A DNA stretch of 64,000 nucleotides. Source: Tupaia tana (lineage: Eukaryota; Chordata; Mammalia; Scandentia; Tupaiidae). Shown in pieces: positions 43,203 through 53,023 of the stretch. Both the position numbers and the translations under genes were made by a program. The stretch lies in contig JAKSZU010000016.1 of the NCBI GenBank assembly GCA_026018925.1, forward strand, positions 31,772,877 through 31,836,876. The letters run 5' to 3'. The first letter of the stretch is position 1. The number at the start of each line of letters is the position of its first letter. The notes below the pieces were generated by a model, which did no database searches, had not been told where the DNA came from, and was given only the letters and a program-made list of their open reading frames with translations.

Positions 43203-44204
43203 AGACATGTTTTTGAATCAGCCTTTGGAATAATCAAATCAGTCACCTCCATAGATGTCTGATGAGTTGATTTGTTGACTATCATGACCAGTAGATTCAT
43301 TCTTAGTGCTAGATCAAAATAAATACTGTCTACACGATGGAGTTATTGGATAATAGAACTTTAACATTTACAGAGACATCAAAGCCCAATTCTTTACCAT
43401 CCTAAGATTCCATTTGTGAAAGACTTGCTCTAGCAAGTATTACCTAACCAAACAGTTACTGTTTTAAAACTTCAAAAAAATCCTTCATGATGCAAAGGAA
43501 TTCAGTCTCCTTACAACTTCCATCAACTGTTTCTAATTCTACCTACAGAGCTTTGCCAAACAAATTTAATCTTTTTCCCTTATGAAGCATATTCAAACAT
43601 TTTAAAAGAATACCTGTTGTTTTCTTTTTTTAAGTTAAAATTACTTTAGCCACTTCTGCTATGACAAGGTTCTTCAGTCATTCACAATCTTAACTGCCTC
43701 CTTTTCATTATTCTCCCATGTTAATCATCTCTGTTAATGTGCTGTGACACCATGCATTCATTCTCTGAAACTCCATCTTCTTATCTATCAAATGGCAGAG
43801 TTATGCCAGATCAATATGAAAATATACGTCCAACACAAAGGAGCTGATATAAACAAATTTCCTCTTCCATAACCCTAAGCATCTAGGAAGCCCCAGGAAA
43901 TATCCACAGAAAATGCTGGTTTTGGACCAACCATGTTGAAAAAGACCAAGATCGTGTGGTCATCATTATAAAAGATGTGATTTCCAGAGAATTAGTCAAG
44001 AACACAGGTCTCATGTTAAACGGTACAGTGAAAGAACAGATTCAGTTACAAAATCAACAAATGTATGAATTACAAAGGCTCTTAGCCATCGTATGGTCTA
44101 ACTCATCCTCCTTACTGAGCAGAAAACAAACTCAAGTACCAAATAACTTGTTTAGGAGAGACGCCATAGTAGATGGTGTTTTCTAAAAATGTTAGCAGCA
44201 GGAT
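43203..44204. other. Unassigned unique DNA, no gene seen
   Basis: Plus frame 43956-44186 (76 codons) shows no recognisable domain. Nothing else identified. Confidence 0.5.
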
Positions 44205-44645
44205 TTCTGATTCCAGCTGGTCCTTCAGAACCTTGACACAACTTCATCAAGAAGCGGAATCCTGTTTCCTGGTGGCAGTCTCAGTTAAGAGATTTCAGCA
44301 GAATTGACCTGCGTGACTTATAAGGCGGGGCTGTCATAGGACATGCGGCTTTTGCATCTCATTCTCCTCTCGCTTCACATGTCTTTGGAGCCCTGAGCCA
44401 CCATGTAAAAGTTTTGGTTTTCTGGAAGCCAGCAAGCTAGAGATAGTACATAAAAAGGCCACAGAGACAGAGAGAGGCATCCAAAAACCCACTGCTCAAC
44501 CCAGCCATGTGAGTCTTCCCATCTGTGGAGTCAACACCTGAGCCACCCACCTGAGCCCAAAACCATGAGATAATAATAAAATGCTCTCGATGTTTTAAGC
44601 CATTTAGTTTGTGAGAGTTTGTTACCCAGAAATAGGTAACTAGAA
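44205..44645 (+). mobile_element. MLT1-type LTR (MaLR/ERVL), solo
   Basis: The 3' end 'ttttaagccatttagtttgt' ... 'gagtttgttacccagaaata' ... 'ggtaactagaa' is the MLT1-style LTR end, preceded by 'cacctgagcccaaaacc' and an 'ataataaaatg' polyadenylation-like region. No internal retroviral genes are next to it, so it is a solo LTR, old and inactive. Confidence 0.75.
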
Positions 44646-44761
44646 TTCTGTGTTTTTCTAGGAAAAAAGTTTCCAAAAGGCTCATAGACATTTTTCTTCC
44701 AAGTCCTTCCATCCTGTAGACATGCTTTAATTTTCTTTTCCTAGAAGTGTCTTGATGTATT

Positions 44762-45015
44762 GGGACCAGCAGTTAGAATAATGGCTATGTTGCTGGACTC
44801 CCATGGAGCCAGCCACAGTTCGAGTCCCAGACCTGGTGGCTTAAACTCACGCTGGGTGTGTGTGCGTGCCCAAGATCCCTAGAGGAGAATGGAGGAGAAG
44901 GGATTGCAGCATGACCATACCCCCAGGAGGGTGATTTCTTGCTTTCTGTCTCTATGTCTCTCTCTGTCTTTCTGGTGAGTGCATGAGCCCTATAACAAAA
45001 ACCTTTCCAAAAAAA
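44762..45015 (+). mobile_element. SINE-L copy with target duplication
   Basis: 'ggaccagcagttagaataat' to 'catgagccctataacaaaaa'. Flanks 'agtgtcttgatgtattg' and 'agtgtgttgatgggtg'. Moderately young. Confidence 0.92.
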
Positions 45016-45269
45016 AGTGTGTTGATGGGTGATAACAGGAGCCTGCAAATGAGAAATCCACTGTTGGAAGTGATCAAATCGAACTCAAAGTCCAGGCCCT
45101 TTCTCACCTTCTTGGGTTTACCTTTTCCTTCGCTGACTACTGTTACAGTTTACCATTACTAAGGGTTAGCAGACCTTAGAAAGAAGTGCCCTCTAGTATA
45201 AAGGAGATCACATACGATCATGTACAGTTCAGTCCCTCATGATGAGTGTGATCAGCACCAAGAAGCACT
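45016..45269. other. Unassigned unique DNA
   Basis: Nothing recognised. Confidence 0.45.
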
Positions 45270-45745
45270 GTGCTGTGAAACAAAGAGCACAGACTTAGGT
45301 GACCAGAGAACCTGGGGTCTAATGGAGACTTTCCTTCTAAGTCTTGGGAAATAACAGTCTTTCCAAGCCTCACTCCTTTTGCCCATAGGTGGAAACCATC
45401 CTTATCTCTCATAGTGATAGCTAAAATGAATGTAGGGGCCAGACGGTGGCGCAGTAGTAAAACGCGGTGTTCTGTGAGGCAGTCATACCTGGGAAGTGTC
45501 CTAGTTTGGGTCTGGAGATCTCCCTGACCACAGAGGGCAAATGCTTCCGATTTTCTGGGCTGGCTGAAGTTGAGGGTGGATTGCAGTATCAGGAACCTGT
45601 TGGGAGTTCTGTCTCACTGTCACTCACTTGAAGAAAGAAGTAAAACATTTAAAACATGAAAAGAAAAAGGAATGTAAATAATAGATGTAAAACCTTGATA
45701 GGTGCTCGACAACACCCTTGATACTATTGCTGCTTTCGCTGATTG
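45270..45745 (+). mobile_element. MIR SINE, sense, split by a SINE-B
   Basis: 'gagcacagacttaggtgacc', 'ctaagtcttgggaaataaca', 'cctcactccttttgcccata' before the insertion and 'cttgataggtgctcgacaac' after it follow MIR sense order. Confidence 0.7.
45436..45668 (+). mobile_element. SINE-B copy in MIR
   Basis: 'ggggccagacggtggcgcag', 'gtttgggtctggagatctcc', 'gctggctgaagttgagggtg', 'ctgtctcactgtcactcac', A-rich tail. Flanked by 'aatgaatgtag' and 'aaggaatgtaa'. The best preserved SINE-B head in the window. Confidence 0.85.
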
Positions 45746-46298
45746 TATTATTGTGATGCTTCAGTTCATTTCCAGTAACAAAATGAGAGTGTAACCAAAA
45801 AAAATGGAACTAGAAAGTTCTTGCACACTGAGTTCATGATCTCAGTGGAAAGGGGAAAGTAGGTGTTTACAGGAAAAAAAAAAAGTTTACTCCCCAAAAT
45901 AAGCCTATGCAGTCCTTTCAAACAGGATTAAGTCTAGGGTTTCTGGAGAAATGAATATTCAGGACTGCAGAGCTAGAAATTTTATAGACTTGATTAAATA
46001 GTGTTGCCAATCTATTATTTACTCAAACCTAGGTAAAGCCGAGCAAAAAACCGAAAGGATTTGACCAAAAATAACGTTCTGGAGGAGTTACTTTTACTGT
46101 TTTATGAGGTTTTCTTGGGATTTTTGCAAGTGGAGAGAGTAAGACTCAAAATATTCTCAGCAACCCAGATGGGTGTCAATAGCTACGCATGGAAGTCTGA
46201 GAGCAGAGGAAGTGCTAGAAATGAAAATGTAGTCTCCTGAGAAAATGAGTACGGCACTGACAATTTTCAGTGGATAAATGCCTAGGTTCAAGAAAAAG
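45746..46298. other. Unassigned unique DNA, no gene seen
   Basis: Nothing recognised beyond an A-run at about 45872-45884. Confidence 0.5.
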
Positions 46299-46356
46299 TA
46301 AAGAAGAAGAAGAAGAAGAAGAAGAAGAAGACGACGACGACGACGACGACGACGAC
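46299..46356. repeat. (AAG)n(ACG)n compound microsatellite
   Basis: About ten AAG units followed by about eight to nine ACG units (46331-46356). The ACG part keeps every CpG. Confidence 0.97.
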
Positions 46357-47361
46357 TCCTGAAAAACAGGAACCTAACAATGGAGCTTATTAAAAGTTTA
46401 TTTTTTAAACTGATGATTGTTGCATCCTATACTAGAAAAATGGGAGAGACAATTTCTGATTTAATAAAATGAATGGACAATTGGTATCCTTGCCCTCTAA
46501 AATCTGGTATTAAGAAGATAACATTCTGGTCAGTGACCGTGCTTTTAGCACCAGATGACAGGGTTCCTCTCTTAAAAGAATGATTTGTAATCCTTAGGCA
46601 TATTTGTGCCTTGGGAAATGAGCACTGAAGACTTGCCTGTGGAATTCTTCCCTGGCTACCAGACACATCCATCTTCTGTCTCCCATTGGGAAAAGAGCTG
46701 ATGCTATTGGGAGAGGGAGGCAAGGAAGAGGGGTGGGAATACTTAGATGAATCTTTGCCCTGACAATCAAATGTATGACTTTGAGCTCTTTATTCTTGGA
46801 TTCCTCATCTGAAAATGCCCTTGTTGAGCTCAAAGACTTTTCCAGTCACCTTTAGCTCTGGAATGACTGCTCCCATGACACTATTTATGGCCTTTCCCCA
46901 TTCTTTCATCACGAGTGTTCCTCACATGTACAATTAGATCAGCAGCGCACAAAGCTCTAAAAGAAACATCCTTCCTAAGTAGAAAAGGAGCCCCTGGCAC
47001 TGTTGCACACACACCCACCTTAGGTAGCTCAGATTCTCATTTTCAGGCTTAGTCTGCTGATGCACTTGATGGCCTCTCTGCCTGTCCCATGACCATGTGT
47101 ACAGCATGACCCCACCAAGAGTGTAGCTTCCTGGTACTCGTCCCACATCGGGCAGCCAAGAGTCTGGCTTGGGGTTGAAATCTGCTAAGAAGCTGGGGAA
47201 TTCTTTTGCTACCACAGGGAAGACTTTTCTCAATAGAAAGCCTCGTCCAAGGCCCTAGAGTTGTCAACGCAAAACTGAGCTCCAAGACAGAGGAAGTAGG
47301 CAGTTAGAAACTAACGGGGCCAAGCTATGTCACAGTGTGAGCAGGAAGGGGATTACTCAGG
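46357..47361. other. Unassigned DNA, no gene seen
   Basis: Overlapping minus frames of about 80-100 codons (46427-46833 and 46934-47285) carry no recognisable domain. 'gtatgactttgagctcttta' at about 46770 may be a MIR relic. Confidence 0.4.
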
Positions 47362-47480
47362 GTTTTGTTTTATTTTGTTTTTAAGTTGCCAGAGGACATG
47401 TGTAAGGACCTAAATGACATGGTCAGTCATGTGGAGCGGGTGGTCTAGCTGCTTTAACCACCAGGCCGTGGGCTGGCTCA
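47362..47480 (-). mobile_element. Old SINE-L remnant, antisense, body deleted
   Basis: T-rich tail, 'gttgccagaggacatgtgt', then directly 'ggtcagtcatgtggagcggg' and head end 'accaccaggccgtgggctgg'. The middle is missing. Confidence 0.65.
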
Positions 47481-47596
47481 AGACAGTATTTTTTAAAGGA
47501 TGCGAAGACCTGAGTGGTGAGAAATGGGATGGGAAGAAAGCAAGCAGAAAAGGGAAAGTCAGGGTGATGATAAGATGCAAAATCAGTCAGGAAGTG

Positions 47597-47890
47597 GCCA
47601 TGGCCCAGCCATGGTGGTTGCCAAGACACTGTACCCCACAGGCTGGGACCATGTGGGAGGTGTAGGTTTGATTCCAAGCCCACCATAAAAGCTGGATATA
47701 GTGGTGCACACCTAAATTCCAGCAATTCAGGAGGTTAAGGGAGGAAAATCTCAAGTTCAAACCTGACCTAGGCAACATAGCAAGACTCTGTCTATAAAAA
47801 GAGCCAAGAATGATGAAACATGCTACTGGTCTCCAATAGGAAGCTGAGGAAGGAGGACCATGACATGGCAAGACTGTCTTAAGAAAGGAA
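47597..47890 (+). mobile_element. Composite SINE: tRNA-like head + two 7SL-like monomers
   Basis: tRNA-like part with box B 'aggtttgattccaag' (47597-47685). First 7SL-like monomer 47690-47801: 'gctggatatagtggtgcaca', 'ggcaacatagcaagactctg'. Second 47802-47890: 'aggaagctgaggaaggagga', 'catggcaagactgtctt'. Same order as the element at 30962-31222. Confidence 0.82.
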
Positions 47891-47891
47891 G

Positions 47892-48140
47892 GACCAGCAG
47901 ATGGTGTAATGGTTACTTTGCTGGACTACCATGTAATCGACTATGGTTCGACTCTCGGTCTCAGCTGCTTAAAACATCAGGCATGTGTGTGCAGGTGCCC
48001 AAAACCTCCAGAGGAAAAGGGATTGTGGCATGACCATCCCCCCTGGGGGGTAACTTCTCACTTTCTGTCTCTCCCTGTCTCTCCAGCGAGAGCACATGCT
48101 ATATAGCAAAAATCTCTCTTAAAAAAAAAAAAAAAAAGAA
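47892..48140 (+). mobile_element. SINE-L copy
   Basis: 'ggaccagcagatggtgtaat', 'ggttcgactctcggtctc', body, 'gcacatgctatatagcaaaa' and an A tail that continues as an A/G-rich stretch to about 48157. It abuts the composite SINE. Confidence 0.88.
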
Positions 48141-48159
48141 AGAAAAAGAAAAAAAAGGA

Positions 48160-48339
48160 CAGAGAAGAAAGGGGTAACCCCGATCAGGGAAATAAATCTA
48201 AAATATTAGAATGACTATAAGGAGAGAGAAAGAGGGAAAAGGAAAGGGTCTAGTATGAGTGGCATGGACATGGGGGAAACAGAGAACGAGAGGTCACATA
48301 TTGAGCAGCCAGCAGGGGTGGCAGTTGCCTAGGGTCTCT
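48160..48339. other. Unassigned purine-rich DNA
   Basis: A/G-rich; nothing recognised. Confidence 0.5.
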
Positions 48340-49052
48340 ACTGTGTGTAAGTCACTAATTTTACGTGTCAATTTGGTTAAGCCACGAAGCCGATTGTTTG
48401 CTCAAACACGAGCCTACATGTTTCTGTGAAGATATTTTTCAGATAAAATGGACATTTAAATCAGCAGACTTTGAGTCAAGCAGATTATTCTTCATAGTGT
48501 GGGTGGACTTCACCCAATCCGTCAAAGGACTTAAGAATTAAAATTATGGTTTCTTCAAGAAGAAGTTTGGCCTGGGGACCAGCAGTTAGCGTAATGGCTA
48601 TGTCGCTGGACTCCCACATAGTCGACCGCGGTTCGCGTCCCGGACCCAGTGGCTTAAAACTCACGCCAGGCGCGTGTGCGTGAGTGCCCAGGATCCCGAG
48701 AGGAGAACAGAAGAGAAGGGATTGCGACGTGGCTATCCCCCCGGGAGGGGTGATTTCTCACTTTCTGTCTCTCTGTCTCTCTCTGTCTGTCTGGCAAGCG
48801 CACACGCCCTATAGCAAAAAAACCTCTCCAAAAAAAAAAAAAGAAGAAGAAGAAGAAGAAGTTTGGCCTGCAGACTGCAATGTAGGAACCATGCATGCAT
48901 GTCCATTTCCAGCCCACTGGCCTAATCTACAAATTTCAGACCTGTCAGTACCCATAATCATGTCAGCTGATTTCTTAAATAAATAAATCTCGTTATGCTT
49001 ATACACACATAAATCCTACTGTTCCTGTTTCTCCAGAGAACGCTAATACAGT
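48340..49052 (+). mobile_element. ERVL/MaLR-type solo LTR split by a young SINE
   Basis: 'cgtgtcaatttggttaagcc', 'gtgtgggtggacttcaccca' (before) and 'tcagacctgtcagtacccat', 'aaataaataaatctcgttat', 'gttcctgtttctccagagaa' (after) follow an ancient LTR of the MaLR/ERVL kind. Subfamily uncertain; no retroviral genes attached. Confidence 0.6.
48575..48852 (+). mobile_element. Young full-length SINE-L in the LTR, perfect 18-bp target duplication
   Basis: 'gggaccagcagttagcgtaa' to 'gcgcacacgccctatagc', A tail passing into (AAG)n. 'aagaagaagtttggcctg' flanks it at 48557-48574 and 48853-48870 without mismatch. The AAG array was seeded by the A tail plus the AAG-containing target. Confidence 0.96.
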
Positions 49053-49067
49053 CTATAGAGTATTCTT

Positions 49068-49390
49068 TCTTCTCCTTCTTCTTCTTCTTCTTCTTCTCCT
49101 TCTTTTCTTTTATTTTATTTATTTATTTTGGAGAAGGTTTTGCTATAGGGCACATGCACTCACCAGAAAGATAGAGACAGAGAGACAGAGGGACAGAAAG
49201 CAAGAAATCACCACCACCCCCCCAGGGGGGATGGCCACGCCGCAATCCCTTCTCCTCCATTCTCCTCTAAGGATCTTGGGCACACACGCACATGCGCTCA
49301 GCGTGAGTTTAATCCACCGGATCTGGGACTCGAATCATGGTCAACTACATGGGAGTCTAGCGACATAGCCATTACGCCAACTGCTGGTCC
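49068..49390 (-). mobile_element. SINE-L copy, antisense, with (CTT)n tail
   Basis: CTT/T-rich tail (about 49074-49130), 'gctatagggcacatgcactc', C6/G6 repeat, body, head end 'ccaactgctggtcc'. Target duplication 'ctatagagtattctt' (49053-49067) and 'ctataaagcactctt' (49391-49405). It lies exactly at the end of the LTR. Confidence 0.92.
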
Positions 49391-49405
49391 CTATAAAGCA
49401 CTCTT

Positions 49406-50421
49406 AACTGCACATGAAGGAAGGTATTGCCGACACTATCCTCAGAGTTTACCTTCTCCGGTAATCCCTCCCTCACTAATTCATCCAAGGTATTTTATCT
49501 AGAAAGAAATTAATAGTTATTCAAATCTAGGTTCTTCTTACATCCAACCCTTTGTATTTGAAGACCAGCAGGAGCTTCTACAAGTCATTTAGTCCTTTTA
49601 GAGGTATTTGAAACTTTTTAAGAATGCCATTTAGCAACATTTGACCAGTGGATCAAACAAAATTCTTTTCCAGTACTTTGTGGCCTCTAGCAATTATGTG
49701 TCCCAATTGTAAAGTAGCCTGGTTCATGGAGTCTGGGAAGGAACACTGGATACCAAAGACGTCAAGTTCTTTACAGATGTGAAGACCTATGGAAAATATG
49801 GCTTACTCATATTCAAGTGGTAACATCACTAACGTCCAAGCTCATTTTCTCCTCTGTTTCATTGATCAATCATTATGTACTCCAGTCGGCATGAAGTCCT
49901 AGTTAGGTTTAAATTCAAGGGCAAGCAGTATTCATATTCATAGTTGAGTTCTAAATTGTACGAGAGTGCAAAATCCACTCACTATGAATTTTGTTCTTTC
50001 CTCTATTCACCTGCAAAACCCAGAGCAAATAGACCCTGCACAATATTAATGAGCTTAAACACGTTTGTAGCACGTAGTGTCAGTCAGGTGTCTCACGGGA
50101 ACCTGAAGGAGGCAGGGGCTTAACCACCAACGGAAGGAAGCTCAATTTCAACAGCCTGTATTAACCCTGCGCGTGATTCTAACCACCACCTTCAGGATAC
50201 AGCAAAGGGACACAGTTTCTCTTGCCTCTCTAGTGCCACAGAACTGACAAGTAGAAAGGAAAACTGTTAGCACACCTGTGTGTGTTTAATGTGGCTTTTG
50301 TTACCTATCAAGGTAATCAATGTAATCACTTTTTTTCTTGATCTTTTTTCCTGCTATAAGTGATTTCTCCTGCTCAAAGCTTTTTCTTTGAACAGTCCAC
50401 ATTAAATCTTTTAATGATCAC
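49406..50421. other. Unassigned unique DNA, no gene seen
   Basis: 1 kb with no repeat or coding signal recognised. Confidence 0.5.
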
Positions 50422-50682
50422 GCTTTTTAAGAGATTTTTGCTTTAGGGCACATGTACTTGTTGAAGAGAGACAGAGATAGGCGTGGGAAAGTGAGACATC
50501 ACTCCTCATGGCGGGGGAGGGGGGTGTCCATGCTGCAACCCCTTCTCTTTCATTCTCCTCCTGGGATCTTGGGCATGCCCACACATGCGTCCAGTGTGAT
50601 TGTTAAGCCACTGGGTCCAGGATTAGAGCCATGGTTGGCCATGCAGAAGTCCAGTGATGTAACTGCTACACCATCAGCTGCC
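50422..50682 (-). mobile_element. SINE-L copy, antisense, with target duplication
   Basis: 'agagatttttgctttagggc', GA-rich part, G-rich variant of the C6/G6 site, body, head end 'accatcagctgcc'. 'ttaatgatcac' flanks it (50411-50421, 50686-50696). Confidence 0.9.
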
Positions 50683-50839
50683 TTCTTAATGATCACATAT
50701 TAACCAGCATTTTTCTTAGATCTCTAGAATGAGGATTGTATAAATTTGTGGCGCAAACCACCTGTTACCCTAGAAAGACCATAGGCCTAGGAACCAGGAG
50801 ATGCAAAGCAATATCTCAAACTTTTTGGAATCCATTCAA

Positions 50840-51160
50840 TTTAGTCAATATGTATTATCTCATAATCACTGAGCATTGTATCAGACATTAGATATACAAG
50901 GACATATGAGAAATTCTCTTGCTTTCAGAAAGGTTTACCATGAGAGGACATCATGTTAAAAAAAATTACAATACTGGATGAGCCATACTTCAATAGAACT
51001 GCATACAATATACAAAGAAGCACTAAAGAAATAGAATAATTAATCCCATCCTGGATGAGTTTTAGGGAATGCTTTTCAAAGCAGATAGGTGCTACCTGTT
51101 TGCACATGTGAGAAATAAAGTCTGAAGTAAGAGAAGCCCACATCTCTCCCAGCTCTGAAA
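50840..51160 (+). mobile_element. Ancient interspersed repeat, family not named
   Basis: 'atcactgagcattgtatcag', 'gagaaattctcttgctttca', 'gagttttagggaatgctttt' share the layout of 8600-8925. Diverged. Confidence 0.4.
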
Positions 51161-51779
51161 TCCACTAATTTTGTGGGTAATCGAAGAAACCCTGAAAACC
51201 AGGAATATCTAGGATCGGGAAGTTTTTGAGAACACTGGTGGTTTGTGGGATTGGGTACCTACACACAGTAGTCCCGGCTCAGAGAGTCAAGCTGCTGGGC
51301 AGAGCCCCAGGACAAGTAACTCTCATACTCACGTCTCTCCGAGACCACCAAGAATCGGTGTCAACCTTCTGACAGGTGAACAAACAACTCAAAACGTACT
51401 TCATTGTAAGACCTCTTGCTAGGAGAAAACAAGATTTTATCTTTGCCAGTGAGGAACCTAAGGGGTTGACAAAGTACCATAAAGCAAAGGAGGAGTTAGG
51501 GAAGCCCTGATTTCAAATCAAGGCATAAGATAGCACAAAATGAGCTGCAAACAAGGAGTTAATTAAAGGATGGAAAATGTTTGTCTTTCAGAGGAATCAA
51601 AAAATGCTTCATGACATAGCCAGGTTGAGATCTTCAAAGGACAGAGAGATAACAGGAAGAAAGGAAGAACACTCTACACAGAACAAACAACTTGGAAAAA
51701 TACAGGCATTCTAGGATGCCTTTCTTGTAAAAAAATTAGACTGGAACTCTGGAAGGCCCTGATAACTGCTATTGATATT
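51161..51779. other. Unassigned unique DNA, no gene seen
   Basis: No repeat or coding signal recognised. Confidence 0.5.
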
Positions 51780-51960
51780 ATTATAAATATAATTCATTGA
51801 GTGCCTATTTAGTGTGTCAAGGACTTTAAATATCCTGTCTCCCCCTTTGCTAACACCTGGGATATGGTAACATCCCCATTTTTCAGGTGTAAAAAACTGA
51901 GGCTTACTGGACCAAGCTGGGATTTAAATAGAAAGTTTACAGAGTCCATGCTCTTAGCAG
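51780..51960 (-). mobile_element. MIR SINE, antisense
   Basis: 'cattgagtgcctatttagtg', 'cccatttttcaggtgtaaaa', 'aactgaggcttactgg' and 'gggatttaaatagaaag' in MIR antisense order, ending 'catgctcttagcag'. Confidence 0.8.
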
Positions 51961-52509
51961 CCATGCTTGCTTATTTGATGTTCTGCTGAGAAATTTATGC
52001 TTAATTCAAGAGGCAATGAAAAAAGTCTTTTTAAGGGGAGGACTAGTGTTATACAGTAGGTAAATCTGGCAACAGTAAGGAAAATGACCTGGAGCAGTGG
52101 AAGACTGGTGATAAGGAGATCTTCGACCTGGGTGCTGTGGTAATGGCAAATATGCAAGAGTAATAAAAGCTTCTGCACTGAGGCAATAGCACTTAAAAAG
52201 AAAGGAATGCAAAGCATATATGCAAAAACATCATGGCTGTCGAACCTCTAGTACCTAACTAGAGACTAGATATGGTGGCAGAGGTGACCAGAGGACCTGT
52301 CTGGCCTCCAGGGACCAGACACAGACTTTTTTCTTTCTTCTCAAGTATGACGCTTACAAACTCATATTTCTCTTCAACTTTAACAAATAGTCAGCAATCA
52401 ATTAATATTCCTCTATTGCCCAATAAATTTATTATAAGAAAGTTTATTATGTGGAACATGAACAAACAAAATTTTCTTCTATAGAAAGTCTACCCCAATT
52501 ACCTATTTC
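51961..52509. other. Unassigned unique DNA, no gene seen
   Basis: Minus frames at 51954-52217 have no recognisable domain. Confidence 0.5.
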
Positions 52510-52570
52510 TAGGTAACATGGTATATCACAGGCACTGAATAAATATGTTCTAAAGGAATAAGTAAATTAG
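52510..52570 (+). mobile_element. L2 LINE 3' end fragment
   Basis: 'cacaggcactgaataaatat' followed by 'gttctaaaggaataag' fits the L2 terminal 'gcacatagtaggtgctcaat' region. Confidence 0.45.
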
Positions 52571-52734
52571 CAAGAAGTACTTTCAAACTCTTGATCCTGG
52601 GAGACTTTTATCCCTACCTTTCTTCCAAGACAGTGTTACAGAGTCAGGAGTTAAGAAAGGACATGGAGGCATAGCATTTGAATGCAAAAATTTTAGGACA
52701 AGTGGTCAAGGAGTTGAAAAGAGAGAGATCTCAG

Positions 52735-52825
52735 CTCGGTCTGTCTTTTGATATTCGGTGTGGTTCCTGACACATAACAGAACCTCAGAAAGCATTTGTT
52801 GAATGAGTGAATGAATGAATGAGTC
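52735..52825 (+). mobile_element. L2 LINE 3' end fragment with GAAT repeats
   Basis: 'ggttcctgacacataacaga', 'gcatttgttgaatgagtg' and the terminal (GAAT)n are the classical L2 3' end. Confidence 0.7.
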
Positions 52826-52983
52826 ATACCAACTAGATTGGAAGATCTTAGCACTTCATGTTTGAATGAGGGAGTTTGTGCAGCCACCAGCCCCATTAAC
52901 CTAACATGCCAATGTGATTAATGTTGCTTTTTCCAGAAGTCTTGGCCTTGCCTGCAAAACTCAACATTGAACACCTGAAGAGA

Positions 52984-52987
52984 ATAA

Positions 52988-53023
<36 letters not shown>
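52984..53023. repeat. (AAT)n microsatellite
   Basis: About 13 AAT units read directly. Confidence 0.97.

Noticed and set aside
44205-44645. Possible complete endogenous retrovirus around the LTR
   Set aside because: Only one LTR is seen and there are no gag/pol/env-like frames nearby; it is a solo MaLR-type LTR.
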